NCBI GenBank assembly: GCA_947501445.1
Contig: CANMVS010000003.1
Coordinates: 475,740 to 539,739, forward strand
Reading direction: 5' to 3'
DNA length: 64,000 bases
Source of the DNA: an uncultured Rhizobiaceae group bacterium
Lineage (GTDB): Bacteria > Pseudomonadota > Alphaproteobacteria > Rhizobiales > Rhizobiaceae
Shown: positions 1-8,251 of the stretch, piece by piece
Layout of the letters: each line of letters starts with the position of its first letter
How positions within the stretch are numbered: the first letter of the stretch is position 1
Position numbers and translations under genes: made by a program
The notes under the pieces: model-generated
Seen by the model: only the letters and a program-made list of their open reading frames with translations
What the model was told of the DNA's origin: nothing
Database searches by the model: none

Positions 1-51
1 ATTGTGCTGCAAAAGTGGCTTGTGAAAGGGCTTGTTGGCGGAGAGAAATGA
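1..51 (+). CDS. C-terminal tail of a MalG-type ABC sugar permease (partial)
   Basis: The window opens inside an open frame reading IVLQKWLVKGLVGGEK and then TGA at 49-51. The pattern 'LQKWLVKGL..G..K' resembles the usual C-terminus of carbohydrate ABC permeases of the MalG/UgpE type, which end in 'LQRYFVRGLTAGAVKG'-like tails. Only 16 residues are visible, so the assignment rests on this tail alone. The next gene is convergent and ends at 96. Confidence 0.4.
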   Translation: MVLQKWLVKGLVGGEK

Positions 52-95
52 CAATCGCCCTTCGTTTCAGTTCCGGTGAATGAATGCCACGCCTG

Positions 96-1049
96 TCATT
101 TGATTGCCTGGGGGTTGATCGGGGATCCGGCACCACCTGGCAGATGTAAAGGCGGAGCCGTGAAGAAAAACTCATAGACACCATCGTCAGCACAGTCTTC
201 TGCCAATTCCTTCAGATAGAAGATTTCGCCCATCGAGATGCCAATGGCCGGAATGACAACCCAGTGCCAGGGCTGCACGGCTTCCTGCGTTTCATTGGGA
301 CGCACTTCGCAGCCCCAGGTATCAGCACAGATGGCTGCAATATCCCTTTCGCGGATCCAATAGGCTGTTTCAAATGCCAGTCCCGGTGCATCGCCGCCCG
401 CATATCCGCTCCAGTCACCCTTTGCCAGGCACCGCTCCTGATGACCTGTTCGCACCAGGACGAAATCGCCTTTGCGCACCTCCACGCCTTGCGCCTGTGC
501 ACAGGCATTCAAATCGTCGTTGGTAATCGGGTAGCCATCATCCAGTGATGTCACGCCCTTATGGCGGGCGATATCCAGCAACACGCCACGGCCGACCATT
601 TTGTCGCGCACATTCTCGATGCCCAGAGACGCGGCACCCTGGACGGTGACATCGCTCGCCGGATAGCCATTGTACATCTTGTCATCCAGAAAAATATGGC
701 TGAGCGCATCCCATTGAGTGGATGCCTGGCAGGGCATGTTGATCGCATCATCCGCGTAACGAAGATAGGCGGTGCCGTCACCATCCTGTTTTCCGGCAGC
801 TGCATCCGTCCCTGTTGCCAGCATCTGGTGTATGGGATTCCAGCGACCGCCAAAAAGACCGGACTGGATTGGCTCTTTCAGTGACAGGCCAAGCGAGAAA
901 ACCTGTCCCTTGCGGATCAGACCTGCAGCATTGACTATGTCCTGCGGTTCGATGTTGTTCAGCGTGCCAATCTGATCATCCTTGCCCCAGCGCCCCCAGT
1001 TGGAAAGCTCCTTGGCGGCCTTGTAAATCGTATCCCTTCGAAAAGCCAT
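96..1049 (-). CDS. Cyclase family protein (kynurenine-formamidase-like metal hydrolase)
   Basis: A 317-residue protein of the putative cyclase family (PF04199), whose members are metal-dependent amide or lactone hydrolases such as kynurenine formamidase. The metal motif is present in the long-form variant CQASTQWDALSH (about residues 107-118) in place of the classic HxGTHxDxxxH. The start at 1049 is preceded by AAAGGTGG at good distance. It is divergent from the flavin monooxygenase at 1238, with two TTTATCGATCGATAAA-type dyads between them, so the two genes are probably co-regulated. This places it in a catabolic block where it may hydrolyse a ring-cleavage product. The substrate is unknown. 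Confidence 0.8.
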   Translation of the reverse strand: MAFRRDTIYKAAKELSNWGRWGKDDQIGTLNNIEPQDIVNAAGLIRKGQVFSLGLSLKEPIQSGLFGGRWNPIHQMLATGTDAAAGKQDGDGTAYLRYADDAINMPCQASTQWDALSHIFLDDKMYNGYPASDVTVQGAASLGIENVRDKMVGRGVLLDIARHKGVTSLDDGYPITNDDLNACAQAQGVEVRKGDFVLVRTGHQERCLAKGDWSGYAGGDAPGLAFETAYWIRERDIAAICADTWGCEVRPNETQEAVQPWHWVVIPAIGISMGEIFYLKELAEDCADDGVYEFFFTAPPLHLPGGAGSPINPQAIK

Positions 1050-1086
1050 AACACCACCTTTGCGTCAGATTATTTATGTGAAATTG

Positions 1087-1102
1087 TTTATCGATCGATA
1101 AA
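1087..1102. promoter_or_regulatory. Perfect 16-bp palindromic operator TTTATCGATCGATAAA (site A)
   Basis: TTTATCGATCGATAAA is identical to its reverse complement. It lies 38 bp upstream of the cyclase start (1049) in the divergent promoter region. Near-identical dyads occur at 1193, 4422 and 14863, each in front of catabolic or transport genes. The natural candidate binder is the TetR protein encoded at 2697-3350; this is inference. Confidence 0.65.
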
Positions 1103-1192
1103 ATAAGCAGCAGGGGATGTCAAATATTTGGTTGATCAAAGCAATCAGTCACACTTGGCAAACACTATTGGCAGCAAAGGTGTAATCTGTTA

Positions 1193-1208
1193 ATTATCGT
1201 TCGATAAA
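1193..1208. promoter_or_regulatory. Imperfect operator ATTATCGTTCGATAAA (site B)
   Basis: It matches site A at 14 of 16 positions and lies 30 bp upstream of the monooxygenase start at 1238, where a repressor would overlap the promoter. With site A it makes two operators in one divergent promoter, one near each gene. Confidence 0.6.
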
Positions 1209-1237
1209 TATTATATTGCACCAAACAATCGGGCCCC

Positions 1238-2440
1238 ATGGAAACGGATACAAGCGGCGACAAACACAAACGGACCGTACTGGCCCTGCGCAGTATAGAA
1301 CTATATTCGGCTGCTCTGTCCGCAGCAGCTGATCAAACCGAAGAAATGCGCCGCTTACCGCAGGAGACGGAAACCTGGTTACATGAAGCCGGGTTGTTCA
1401 AAATCCTTCAGCCTGAACGTCTGGGTGGCTTTGAGCTGGATTATGTGGCTTTGGTCGATATTTGTGAGGCACTGGCAAGAGCTGATGCATCTGTGGCGTG
1501 GAATGTCGCCAATCTTTCCAGCCATCACTGGATGCTTGGTATGTTTCCGCCGGCGGCACAGTCGGCGGTGTGGGACAATAATCCCGATGCGTTGATTGCC
1601 TCTTCTTTTATTTTCCCTGCAGGCAAGGCTTCACCCGAAGAGGGCGGCTATCGTCTGACCGGCCGCTGGCCCTTTTGCTCGGGCGTTGATCCCAGCAGCT
1701 GGAACATGCTGGGTGCTGTGGTGGCGTCACAAGTGGATGGTGATCCACCGGAATACAGAATTTTTCTTGTGCCAAGGCATCACTATGAAATTCAGGACAC
1801 CTGGTTTGCCACCGGATTGAAAGGCACCGGATCAAAGGACGTTGAGGTCAAAGATGTCTTTGTTTCTCAGGACATGACACTCGGCGTTGGTGAAATATCA
1901 GGCGGTGCCACGCCGGGGTCACAGACAAATGGCAGTGCGCTCTACCGGTTGCCTGTTTTTGCCCTGTTCCCATTTGTTCTATCGGGGTGTGCTTTGGGCA
2001 ACGCGCAGGCCTGTCTCGATGATTTTGTCCAATGGACCGGCCAGCGGGCATCCAAATACAGTGGAACGCAACTTTCACAATTGCAGTCAGTCCGCATACA
2101 TATTGCAGCCGCTGGTGCCAGAATTGACGCCGCGCGGCGGATCATGCGCGGTATTTGCATCGAAGCGATGCAGGATGCGCAAAACAACCATGTTCCCGAT
2201 CTTTTGACCAAGACGCGCTACCGGCGGGACGGAGCGTTTGCCGTTGGCCTTTGTACCGAGGCTGTCGATGGCCTGTTTTCTGCCAGCGGCGCCGGTGCAC
2301 TTTATACCGGGCGGCGGTTGCAGCGGCAGTTTCGCGATGCCCATGCGATTAACGCTCACATAGCATTCAATTTTGATGCGGCGGGTAGTAATAACGGTTC
2401 GGTGGAACTCGGCCTTGCCTCCGACAATCCTACGCTATAG
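1238..2440 (+). CDS. Acyl-CoA-dehydrogenase-fold flavin-dependent monooxygenase
   Basis: A 400-residue protein with the acyl-CoA dehydrogenase fold: an all-alpha N-terminal part with 'LHEAGLFKILQPERLGGFELDY', a middle beta domain (GGYRLTGRWPFCSG, SGVDPSSW) and a helical C-terminal domain ending near 'NFDAAGSNNGSVELG'. The 'GRWPFCSG' segment and the short 'LxxAGLFkil.P.r.GG' N-terminus are typical of the HsaA/HpaB-like two-component hydroxylases (C-terminal domain PF08028), which use reduced flavin from a partner reductase, rather than of true acyl-CoA dehydrogenases. No flavin reductase gene is adjacent. The gene is divergent from the cyclase and shares operator-like dyads with it. Substrate unknown. 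Confidence 0.75.
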   Translation: METDTSGDKHKRTVLALRSIELYSAALSAAADQTEEMRRLPQETETWLHEAGLFKILQPERLGGFELDYVALVDICEALARADASVAWNVANLSSHHWMLGMFPPAAQSAVWDNNPDALIASSFIFPAGKASPEEGGYRLTGRWPFCSGVDPSSWNMLGAVVASQVDGDPPEYRIFLVPRHHYEIQDTWFATGLKGTGSKDVEVKDVFVSQDMTLGVGEISGGATPGSQTNGSALYRLPVFALFPFVLSGCALGNAQACLDDFVQWTGQRASKYSGTQLSQLQSVRIHIAAAGARIDAARRIMRGICIEAMQDAQNNHVPDLLTKTRYRRDGAFAVGLCTEAVDGLFSASGAGALYTGRRLQRQFRDAHAINAHIAFNFDAAGSNNGSVELGLASDNPTL

Positions 2441-2527
2441 GCACTGTTTTTCGGTCTTGCGGCAATGCTGATCTGTTTTGCGTGATATGGAGTATATTAT
2501 TGTGCCGATCCACACGCGACGCAGCTA

Positions 2528-2628
2528 AGCCGTTTCACTGCTTGTCAGAAGCGGGACAACGGTGTCGGCCGTTGATTTTGTTGATGCAGTCAGGTTTTGC
2601 CGATTCCGTCAAAACCTGAATTGCTCTA
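2528..2628 (+). repeat. Dispersed two-hairpin palindromic repeat, copy 1
   Basis: About 101 bp. Hairpin 1 is CCGTTTC...(loop)...GAAGCGG. Hairpin 2 has arms TCAGGTTTTG and CAAAACCTGA around CCGATTCCGT. The element ends GAATTGCTCTA. It sits in the leader of the TetR gene. An open frame runs through it into that gene, so an upstream start at 2562 would translate the repeat. Confidence 0.85.
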
Positions 2629-2696
2629 ATGTGCAGCTAAATTCGGGGCCAGGCACCACAATCATCCCTGCTGGTGGGGTGTTGGAAGGGGATTAC

Positions 2697-3350
2697 ATGA
2701 GCGAGATGTCACAAAGTCGGCCACGCAAAAAGCGTTTGTCTTCGGCTGAAAGACGTCAGGAGTTCATAACAAAGGCCATCGAGTTTTTTTCCGAAGAAGG
2801 TTTTGAAAGCAGTACACGGGAACTGGCCCGTCGACTGGGTGTCACCCAGCCTCTTCTTTATCGCTATTTTCCCAGCAAGGACGATCTGATCAAGGAAGTT
2901 TATCAGACGGTTTATCTCAATCGCTGGCAACCGGAATGGGATACGCTGCTGTGTGACCGCTCCATTGCATTGAGGCCCCGTTTGCAAAAGTTCTATGAGG
3001 CCTACACGGACGCGATTTTTACCCGCGAGTGGTTGCGCATTTTTTTGTTTTCCGGATTAAAGGGTGTCGATATCAATCGCTGGTATGTAAGTCTGGTCAA
3101 TGAGCGAATTCTCAATCGCATCGTCAATGAGTGTCGCCATGAGGCAGGCCTTGATGCGCGTAATCCACCAACCCCTGAAGAACAGGAGCTGGCGTGGGTC
3201 ATGCACGGCGGAATTTTTTACTATGGCGTGCGCAAACACATTTATGAAGCGCCCGTTCTTGAAGATAAATCCCGGGTCATTGCCAATGCGCTTGATGTTT
3301 TTCTCGAGCGCATTCCGGCTTTTTTGGACGGCGATGCGACGGTCCGATAA
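2697..3350 (+). CDS. TetR/AcrR family transcriptional regulator
   Basis: A 217-residue regulator. The N-terminal TetR helix-turn-helix is clear: 'TRELARRLGVTQPLLYRYF' followed by 'PSKDDLIKEVY'. The C-terminal ligand domain is not assignable to a subfamily by eye. The chosen start is ATG 2697 (MSEMSQSRPRKKRL), preceded by GGAAGGGG five bases upstream. The frame stays open back to 2562, but that part is the translated intergenic repeat (SAVDFVDAVRFCRF...) and is unlikely to be protein. Its position beside the cyclase and monooxygenase makes it the best candidate for binding the TTTATCGATCGATAAA sites. Confidence 0.85.
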   Translation: MSEMSQSRPRKKRLSSAERRQEFITKAIEFFSEEGFESSTRELARRLGVTQPLLYRYFPSKDDLIKEVYQTVYLNRWQPEWDTLLCDRSIALRPRLQKFYEAYTDAIFTREWLRIFLFSGLKGVDINRWYVSLVNERILNRIVNECRHEAGLDARNPPTPEEQELAWVMHGGIFYYGVRKHIYEAPVLEDKSRVIANALDVFLERIPAFLDGDATVR

Positions 3351-3382
3351 CCGCCACACCGAGTGCCGCGGTGAACATTGCT

Positions 3383-3907
3383 CTATGGTGTCTTTGTGCC
3401 GCGGGCGGGATATTTGTTTTCTACCGCAAATGGGATTTTGGCGTACAAAAACTCCAGATCAGGACGTGCCCAGGGCATGTTGGATACATCGGCCAGGTAC
3501 AATCTGCCGTCTGGCCTGACCCAGAATAAACCTGGCTCGCAGAATGTCTCTGCCTCGGCTTCCTTAATGGCTGTGGAAATATAAAGACCCCATTCAACAG
3601 CCGTTTCTTCGCTTAAACCATAGCCAATTGTCAGATTGGACAGCTCCCACTCATCAGCAGATTTTTGTGCCAGATCTGCCGGGTTCATGGACAGTGCCAG
3701 GATATTGAAGCCTGCCGTCTCATAGGCCGAAGCCAGGCGGTTCAACGTGCCGAGATACGATTTGCAGACGGGGCAATGATAGCCGCGGTAAAAAACAACC
3801 ATGGAAAAGTTTTGCGGATTTTGCTCAGCAATGTTCCAGCCAGTGCCATCCAGCGTTTGAACATTGAGTGCTGGAACTTTGGTGTCGGGTGTCAATTTGT
3901 TTGTCAT
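3383..3907 (-). CDS. Peroxiredoxin-like AhpC/TSA family protein
   Basis: A 174-residue thioredoxin-fold protein. 'MVVFYRGYHCPVCKSYLG' carries a CPVC motif (Cys45, Cys48) where AhpC/TSA peroxiredoxins have the peroxidatic cysteine, so it may be a peroxiredoxin or a thiol-disulfide reductase. Start 3907 is chosen because AGGA lies 8 bases upstream and the protein then begins MTNKLTPDTKVPAL, a normal family N-terminus. The longer start at 3925 overlaps the OsmC gene and lacks a ribosome site. It lies one base after the OsmC stop, so the two form a peroxide/organic hydroperoxide defence pair. The likely purpose is protection beside oxygenases. Confidence 0.75.
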   Translation of the reverse strand: MTNKLTPDTKVPALNVQTLDGTGWNIAEQNPQNFSMVVFYRGYHCPVCKSYLGTLNRLASAYETAGFNILALSMNPADLAQKSADEWELSNLTIGYGLSEETAVEWGLYISTAIKEAEAETFCEPGLFWVRPDGRLYLADVSNMPWARPDLEFLYAKIPFAVENKYPARGTKTP

Positions 3908-3908
3908 A

Positions 3909-4388
3909 TCAATTGTCCTTGCCATCTAGGCCGGTGACATTCCAGTTTTCGGTTATCGATGCGCCATTGCCGCGAATGACTTTGGCAATCGGGCAATATT
4001 TCTGCAGATCAGTCTGGATCTTTTGCATTTGCTGTGGCGTTGCATCTGTTGTGATATCAATATCCAGCACAATGTCATCAAAGGGGCGCTCAACCTCCTC
4101 TTCGAGCAAGACGCCACGCCGATCAAACTGTGATGAAAGACGGATATCAAGGGCGCTGACAGTGACGCCCATATGTTCTGCAATGCGCTGCGTGATTACA
4201 TTTGTACACCCCATCAGTGAGCCCATGAGGGTCTCGGTCGGTGAGAGCCCCTGATTTGTTCCGCCGCGAACAACGGGCTCATCGATCAGGCTTTCCAGAT
4301 CGCGGACACCAACGCGTGTGCGGGCATGCGTTTCGCCCTTTGCGGTCATTCTCATCTCGATGGCTTTTTTCTGCCTAATGGTCACCAT
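3909..4388 (-). CDS. OsmC family peroxide-reducing protein
   Basis: A 159-residue OsmC/Ohr-fold protein. Both conserved cysteines are present: Cys61 in 'SLMGCTNVITQ' and Cys132 in 'KYCPIAKVI'. The family reduces organic hydroperoxides with a cysteine pair, although many OsmC-like proteins have unknown substrates. It is first in a two-gene operon with the peroxiredoxin-like gene. The start at 4388 has only a weak ribosome site; ATG 4355 is an alternative. Its promoter faces the molybdenum hydroxylase operon across a TTTATAATTCGATAAA dyad. Confidence 0.8.
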   Translation of the reverse strand: MVTIRQKKAIEMRMTAKGETHARTRVGVRDLESLIDEPVVRGGTNQGLSPTETLMGSLMGCTNVITQRIAEHMGVTVSALDIRLSSQFDRRGVLLEEEVERPFDDIVLDIDITTDATPQQMQKIQTDLQKYCPIAKVIRGNGASITENWNVTGLDGKDN

Positions 4389-4418
4389 TGTTGCTTTTTT
4401 CCAATTCGCTCTTGCCGC

Positions 4419-4440
4419 TTATTTATAATTCGATAAATAA
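4419..4440. promoter_or_regulatory. Operator-like palindrome TTATTTAT-N6-ATAAATAA (site C)
   Basis: Eight-base perfect arms (4419-4426 and 4433-4440) surround AATTCG. The inner 16 bases, TTTATAATTCGATAAA (4422-4437), match site A at 13 of 16 positions with a perfect right half. It lies between the divergent OsmC (4388) and molybdenum hydroxylase (4511) genes, where it could control both. Confidence 0.55.
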
Positions 4441-4510
4441 TGAATAGACGACAGAACTTCAACAGCAATTGTTGATGTGCTGTCGCAGCGCGATGATGGG
4501 GAGTGGACAA

Positions 4511-5362
4511 TTGAAGGCTGCAGAATTTGATTATGCAAAGCCCCGAACGGTGGATGAGGCTTTGGCAATCCTTGCCAGTCATGAGGGTGAAGTACGGCCC
4601 ATTGCCGGTGGCCAGAGCCTCATGCCCATGATGAATTTTCGCCTGGCGCAGCCCGATATGCTGATGGATCTGAATGCGCTTGAAGAATTGCAGGGCATTC
4701 GCGATGAGGGCGGTTTCATCATCATTGGAGCCATGACCCGCTACCGTGAACTGGAATGTTCTGAATTGATCGCGGCGCATATACCGTTGATCTGCGCAGC
4801 GCTACCGCATATCGCGCATGCTGCCATTCGAAACCGCGGCACAATTGGCGGCAGTATTGCACTGGCCGATCCGGCCGCCGAGATGCCGGCACTGATGCTG
4901 GCGCTAGAAGCGACAATCACCGTTGTCTCAAGTCGCGGCGTACGACGCATATTGGCAGACGAATTTTTCCTCGGCCTTTATGAAACTGCGCTTGCCGACG
5001 ATGAAATCATCACCGAAATCCATGTGCCCAGGTCAAAGGCGCCTGCCCATTTTGCCTTTTGCGAACTGGCCCGGCGGCACGGCGATTATGCGATCGTGGG
5101 CATCGCCATCACCGCACAGGAAATTATGCCAATGCGGGGGCTAAGGGTCGCACTTTTCAGTGTCAGTGACCGGCCGGTCAGAGCCGTTGCAATCGAACAG
5201 GCACTGGAAAACACAAGTGTTGGCGATGCCGGAGCAATGAAACTGGCGGTACAGGCCATCGGGTCAATGGCGTTTCAGGATGACCTCAACGCAACGGACA
5301 AAACCAAACTGCATCTGGTTGGCGTTCTGTTGAAACGGGCTTTGACGGAGTTGTGCACATGA
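4511..5362 (+). CDS. FAD-binding medium subunit of a xanthine/CO dehydrogenase-family molybdenum hydroxylase
   Basis: A 283-residue FAD subunit (CoxM/CutM family) that passes electrons from the Fe-S subunit to the acceptor. FAD contacts are visible as 'IAGGQSLMPM' (about residues 31-40) and 'RNRGTIGGSIALADPAAE' (about 107-124). The start is taken as TTG 4511: GGGGAG lies 7 bases upstream and the protein then begins MKAAEFDYAKP, the usual family N-terminus. Upstream in-frame ATGs at 4493 and 4496 lack a ribosome site. Its stop overlaps the next gene's ATG (ATGA), so the three subunits are translationally coupled. Confidence 0.85.
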   Translation: MKAAEFDYAKPRTVDEALAILASHEGEVRPIAGGQSLMPMMNFRLAQPDMLMDLNALEELQGIRDEGGFIIIGAMTRYRELECSELIAAHIPLICAALPHIAHAAIRNRGTIGGSIALADPAAEMPALMLALEATITVVSSRGVRRILADEFFLGLYETALADDEIITEIHVPRSKAPAHFAFCELARRHGDYAIVGIAITAQEIMPMRGLRVALFSVSDRPVRAVAIEQALENTSVGDAGAMKLAVQAIGSMAFQDDLNATDKTKLHLVGVLLKRALTELCT

Positions 5363-5838
5363 CAGCAATTGAGGAAATTAATCTGACGGTCAATGGCGAA
5401 CGATCCACGCACCGGGTTCCTGTACGCATGAACCTTGTCGATTTTCTGCGCAATGAACTGGGACTGACAGGCAGCCATGTGGGATGTGAACACGGTGTGT
5501 GCGGGGCTTGTACTGTTGAAGTAAACGGTGCGTGTGTGCGTGGCTGCCTGATGCTGGCGGTTCAGGCTGACGGACTGGAGGTCACAACGATTGAGGGTCT
5601 GACAGCCAGCGGCAGGGCAGGGGCGCTTCAGGCGGCGTTTCACAGGCGCAATTCCTTGCAGTGCGGCTTTTGCACGCCCGGTATGCTTGCCAGCGCCCTG
5701 GAATATTGTGAACGCGGTGGTGCGGCGGACAGGGCGGCGATCCGCGAACATATTGCCGGTAACTATTGCCGTTGCACGGGCTATCAGTCGATCGTTGATG
5801 CAATTTATGAAGTCATTGCGGCGGAGGAAGCACAATGA
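5359..5838 (+). CDS. (2Fe-2S) small subunit of a molybdenum hydroxylase
   Basis: A 159-residue two-cluster iron-sulfur subunit (CoxS/QorS family). The plant-type cluster ligands are Cys43, Cys48, Cys51 and Cys63 ('CEHGVCGACTV' and 'VRGCLML'). The second cluster ligands are Cys102, Cys105, Cys137 and Cys139 ('CGFCTPGM' and 'CRCTGY'). All eight are intact and length is normal. The start at ATG 5359 overlaps the preceding stop and the end overlaps the large subunit, as is usual for this operon type. Confidence 0.9.
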   Translation: MTAIEEINLTVNGERSTHRVPVRMNLVDFLRNELGLTGSHVGCEHGVCGACTVEVNGACVRGCLMLAVQADGLEVTTIEGLTASGRAGALQAAFHRRNSLQCGFCTPGMLASALEYCERGGAADRAAIREHIAGNYCRCTGYQSIVDAIYEVIAAEEAQ

Positions 5839-8213
5839 CCGGTCCCTTGAGTATTTTTGACAGGCCCAATGCCTATATCGGCAAGTCGGTTCCTAGGCCC
5901 GATGCAGCGCGCCTGCTGGTTGGTCGGGGTCAATTTGTCGATGACCAGCAATTGCCGCGCATGGTTCATGCGGCATTTGTGCGCTCGCCCCATGCCCACG
6001 CACGCATAGTAAGCATTGATGGTGCGCAGGCTGCCACCATGCAAGGGGTGGTTGCTGTCTATGACGGCAGCGATATGGCAGATCACTGTGAACCCTGGGT
6101 CGGTACGCTCACACATATGCAGGGGTTGCGCTCACCGCCACAATATCCTCTCGCCCTTGATGTGGTCCGCTGGCAGGGAGAGCCGGTCGCCATGGTCGTC
6201 GCCACAAGCCGTGCTCTCGCCGAGGATGCCTGCGGCCTGATTGATGTGGATTATGAACTGCTGCCGGAAGCCTGCAACGTTGAAGCCGCGCTGGACCGGG
6301 ATGCAGCGGTTATTCATCCCGAATTCGGCAATAATCTGGCTTGGGAGCGGATCGTGGACAGCGGCGATGTGGACGCGGCTTTTGCCCGCAATGATGTTAC
6401 CATCGTCGAGCGCACATTTCGCTTCAACCGGCATACCGGTGTCACCCTGGAACCACGTTCATCTGTGGTGGATTTCAACCCTGCAGATGAAACCATGACC
6501 TATTGGTATGCTGGTCAGGCGCCGCACATGATGCAAGCCATTTTGTCAAAACATCTTGGCCTTGCAGAGGAGAATATTCGCCTGATTGCCAATGATGTCG
6601 GCGGGTCATTTGGTATAAAAATTCATACCTATGGGGATGATATTGCAACGGCTGTCGCTGCCCGCATCCTGGCAAGGCCGGTTAAATTTATCGCTGACAG
6701 GAATGAGAGTTTTTTAACGGATATCCACGCCCGCGACCACCGCATACATGGGCGTATGGCCGTTGCCAGGGATGGTGAAATTGCAGCTTTGGAAATTGAT
6801 GATCTGACCGGTATTGGTCCCTACAGCATGTATCCGCGTACCTCGGCAATAGAGTGCAATCAGGTGCTCAATTTGACCGGTGCGCCCTATGCAATTCAAA
6901 ACTACCGCGCCCGTGGACAGGTTGTTTTTCAAAACAAGAATCTCATGAGCCAGTACCGGGCTGTCGGGCATCCTGTGGCCATGGCTGTGGCGGAAGGACT
7001 GCTTGAAGATGCCGCACTGGCAATCGGTCTAGGGTCTGTTGACATACGCAAAAGAAATCTGATCCGGGATGATGCCTACCCGGTCACATCAGCGGCCGGC
7101 ATGAAGTTTGATGATCTGTCCCATTGCAGGACGCTGGACAAACTGTTGGACATTATGGGGCACGATGTCTTGCGCGAAGAACATGCAAAGTTGAGAAGCA
7201 GCGGTATCCACCGCGGCATAGGCATTGCTTCCATTGTCGAGGTTACCAATCCAAGCCCGTTGTTTTATGGCGTTGGCGGGGCATCAATTGCCGCACAGGA
7301 TGGTGCCACGGTGCGACTGGATGCGGCAGGTGCCATTCATGTTTCGGCCTCGATTACCGAACAGGGGCAGGGAACCAATACCATCATCGCCCAGATCGCA
7401 GCAGACATGTTCGGCGTGGAAATCGATCGGGTAAAAGTCACCACCGGTGATACAGCGCACGTGCCCTATGGCGGGGGTACCTGGGCGTCGCGCGGTGCAG
7501 GTATTGGCGGTGAAGCCGTACTTCAGGCTGCCACTGCGCTGCGGGGGCAGGTTCTGGAGGTTGCCGGTACCATATTACAATGTGCCCCGGACCGGCTTGA
7601 TATCCTGAGCGGTTCCATTGTCGACGTTAAGACAGCCGCGCAGCGTATGACGCTCCGGGAGCTGGGTCGGATCGTTTATTTTCGCGGCAATGAATTACCG
7701 CCAGACGTAAAACCTGAACTGATCGCAACGCGGCATTATCGCGTCACTGATTTTCCATTTGTTTTCACCAATGGTGCGATGGCAGCGGAAGTGGAACTTG
7801 ATCCCGAAACCGGTTTTGTAAAGCTGCTTGGTTTTTGGGTCGTTGAGGATTGTGGCCGTGTCATCAATCCGCAACTTGTCGACGAGCAGATACGCGGCGG
7901 TGTTGTTCAAGGCATAGGCGGTGCCTTCTATGAGGAATGTATCTATTCATCAAACGGCCAATTGCTGAATGCATCCATGGCGGATTATCTGGTGCCAATG
8001 GCCGCCGAAATGCCCGATATCGTGGTTGCCCATGTCGAGACACCGACCAAAACATCAGTCCTTGGCGCAAAAGGCGCCGGTGAGGCCGGGACCGGCGGCG
8101 CGCCTGCGGCGCTTCTAAATGCCGTGAACGATGCCCTGCGCGCCTTTGATACGTCAATATCTGAAATGCCGATGACACCGGAGCGCCTGTTGAAGGCGCT
8201 CGGCGTTGTTTGA
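5835..8213 (+). CDS. Molybdopterin-binding large subunit of a xanthine dehydrogenase-family hydroxylase
   Basis: A 792-residue catalytic subunit (CoxL/XdhB fold) that hydroxylates its substrate with water-derived oxygen at a Mo-MCD or Mo-MPT site. The Mo-cofactor region 'NDVGGSFGIKIHTYGDD' and the catalytic glutamate in 'GEAGTGG' (Glu750) are present. The active-site loop reads 'SQYRAVGHP' (about residues 372-380) rather than the AYRCSFR of true form I CO dehydrogenase. CO oxidation is therefore unlikely; the protein belongs among hydroxylases of N-heterocycles, aldehydes or aromatic CoA thioesters. No molybdenum-insertion chaperone gene (CoxD/CoxF/XdhC) follows. Confidence 0.88.
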   Translation: MTGPLSIFDRPNAYIGKSVPRPDAARLLVGRGQFVDDQQLPRMVHAAFVRSPHAHARIVSIDGAQAATMQGVVAVYDGSDMADHCEPWVGTLTHMQGLRSPPQYPLALDVVRWQGEPVAMVVATSRALAEDACGLIDVDYELLPEACNVEAALDRDAAVIHPEFGNNLAWERIVDSGDVDAAFARNDVTIVERTFRFNRHTGVTLEPRSSVVDFNPADETMTYWYAGQAPHMMQAILSKHLGLAEENIRLIANDVGGSFGIKIHTYGDDIATAVAARILARPVKFIADRNESFLTDIHARDHRIHGRMAVARDGEIAALEIDDLTGIGPYSMYPRTSAIECNQVLNLTGAPYAIQNYRARGQVVFQNKNLMSQYRAVGHPVAMAVAEGLLEDAALAIGLGSVDIRKRNLIRDDAYPVTSAAGMKFDDLSHCRTLDKLLDIMGHDVLREEHAKLRSSGIHRGIGIASIVEVTNPSPLFYGVGGASIAAQDGATVRLDAAGAIHVSASITEQGQGTNTIIAQIAADMFGVEIDRVKVTTGDTAHVPYGGGTWASRGAGIGGEAVLQAATALRGQVLEVAGTILQCAPDRLDILSGSIVDVKTAAQRMTLRELGRIVYFRGNELPPDVKPELIATRHYRVTDFPFVFTNGAMAAEVELDPETGFVKLLGFWVVEDCGRVINPQLVDEQIRGGVVQGIGGAFYEECIYSSNGQLLNASMADYLVPMAAEMPDIVVAHVETPTKTSVLGAKGAGEAGTGGAPAALLNAVNDALRAFDTSISEMPMTPERLLKALGVV

Positions 8214-8251
8214 GGTGTCGCCAATATCAGGCGTTAATCACAATTGGCAGG

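Noticed and set aside
1238..2440. Acyl-CoA dehydrogenase of fatty-acid oxidation
   Set aside because: The N-terminal and C-terminal motifs fit flavin-dependent hydroxylases better; the catalytic Glu region of true dehydrogenases was not found.
5835..8213. Form I CO dehydrogenase (coxL)
   Set aside because: The AYRCSFR loop with the copper-ligating cysteine is absent (QYRAVGHP is found), and no coxD/E/F genes follow.
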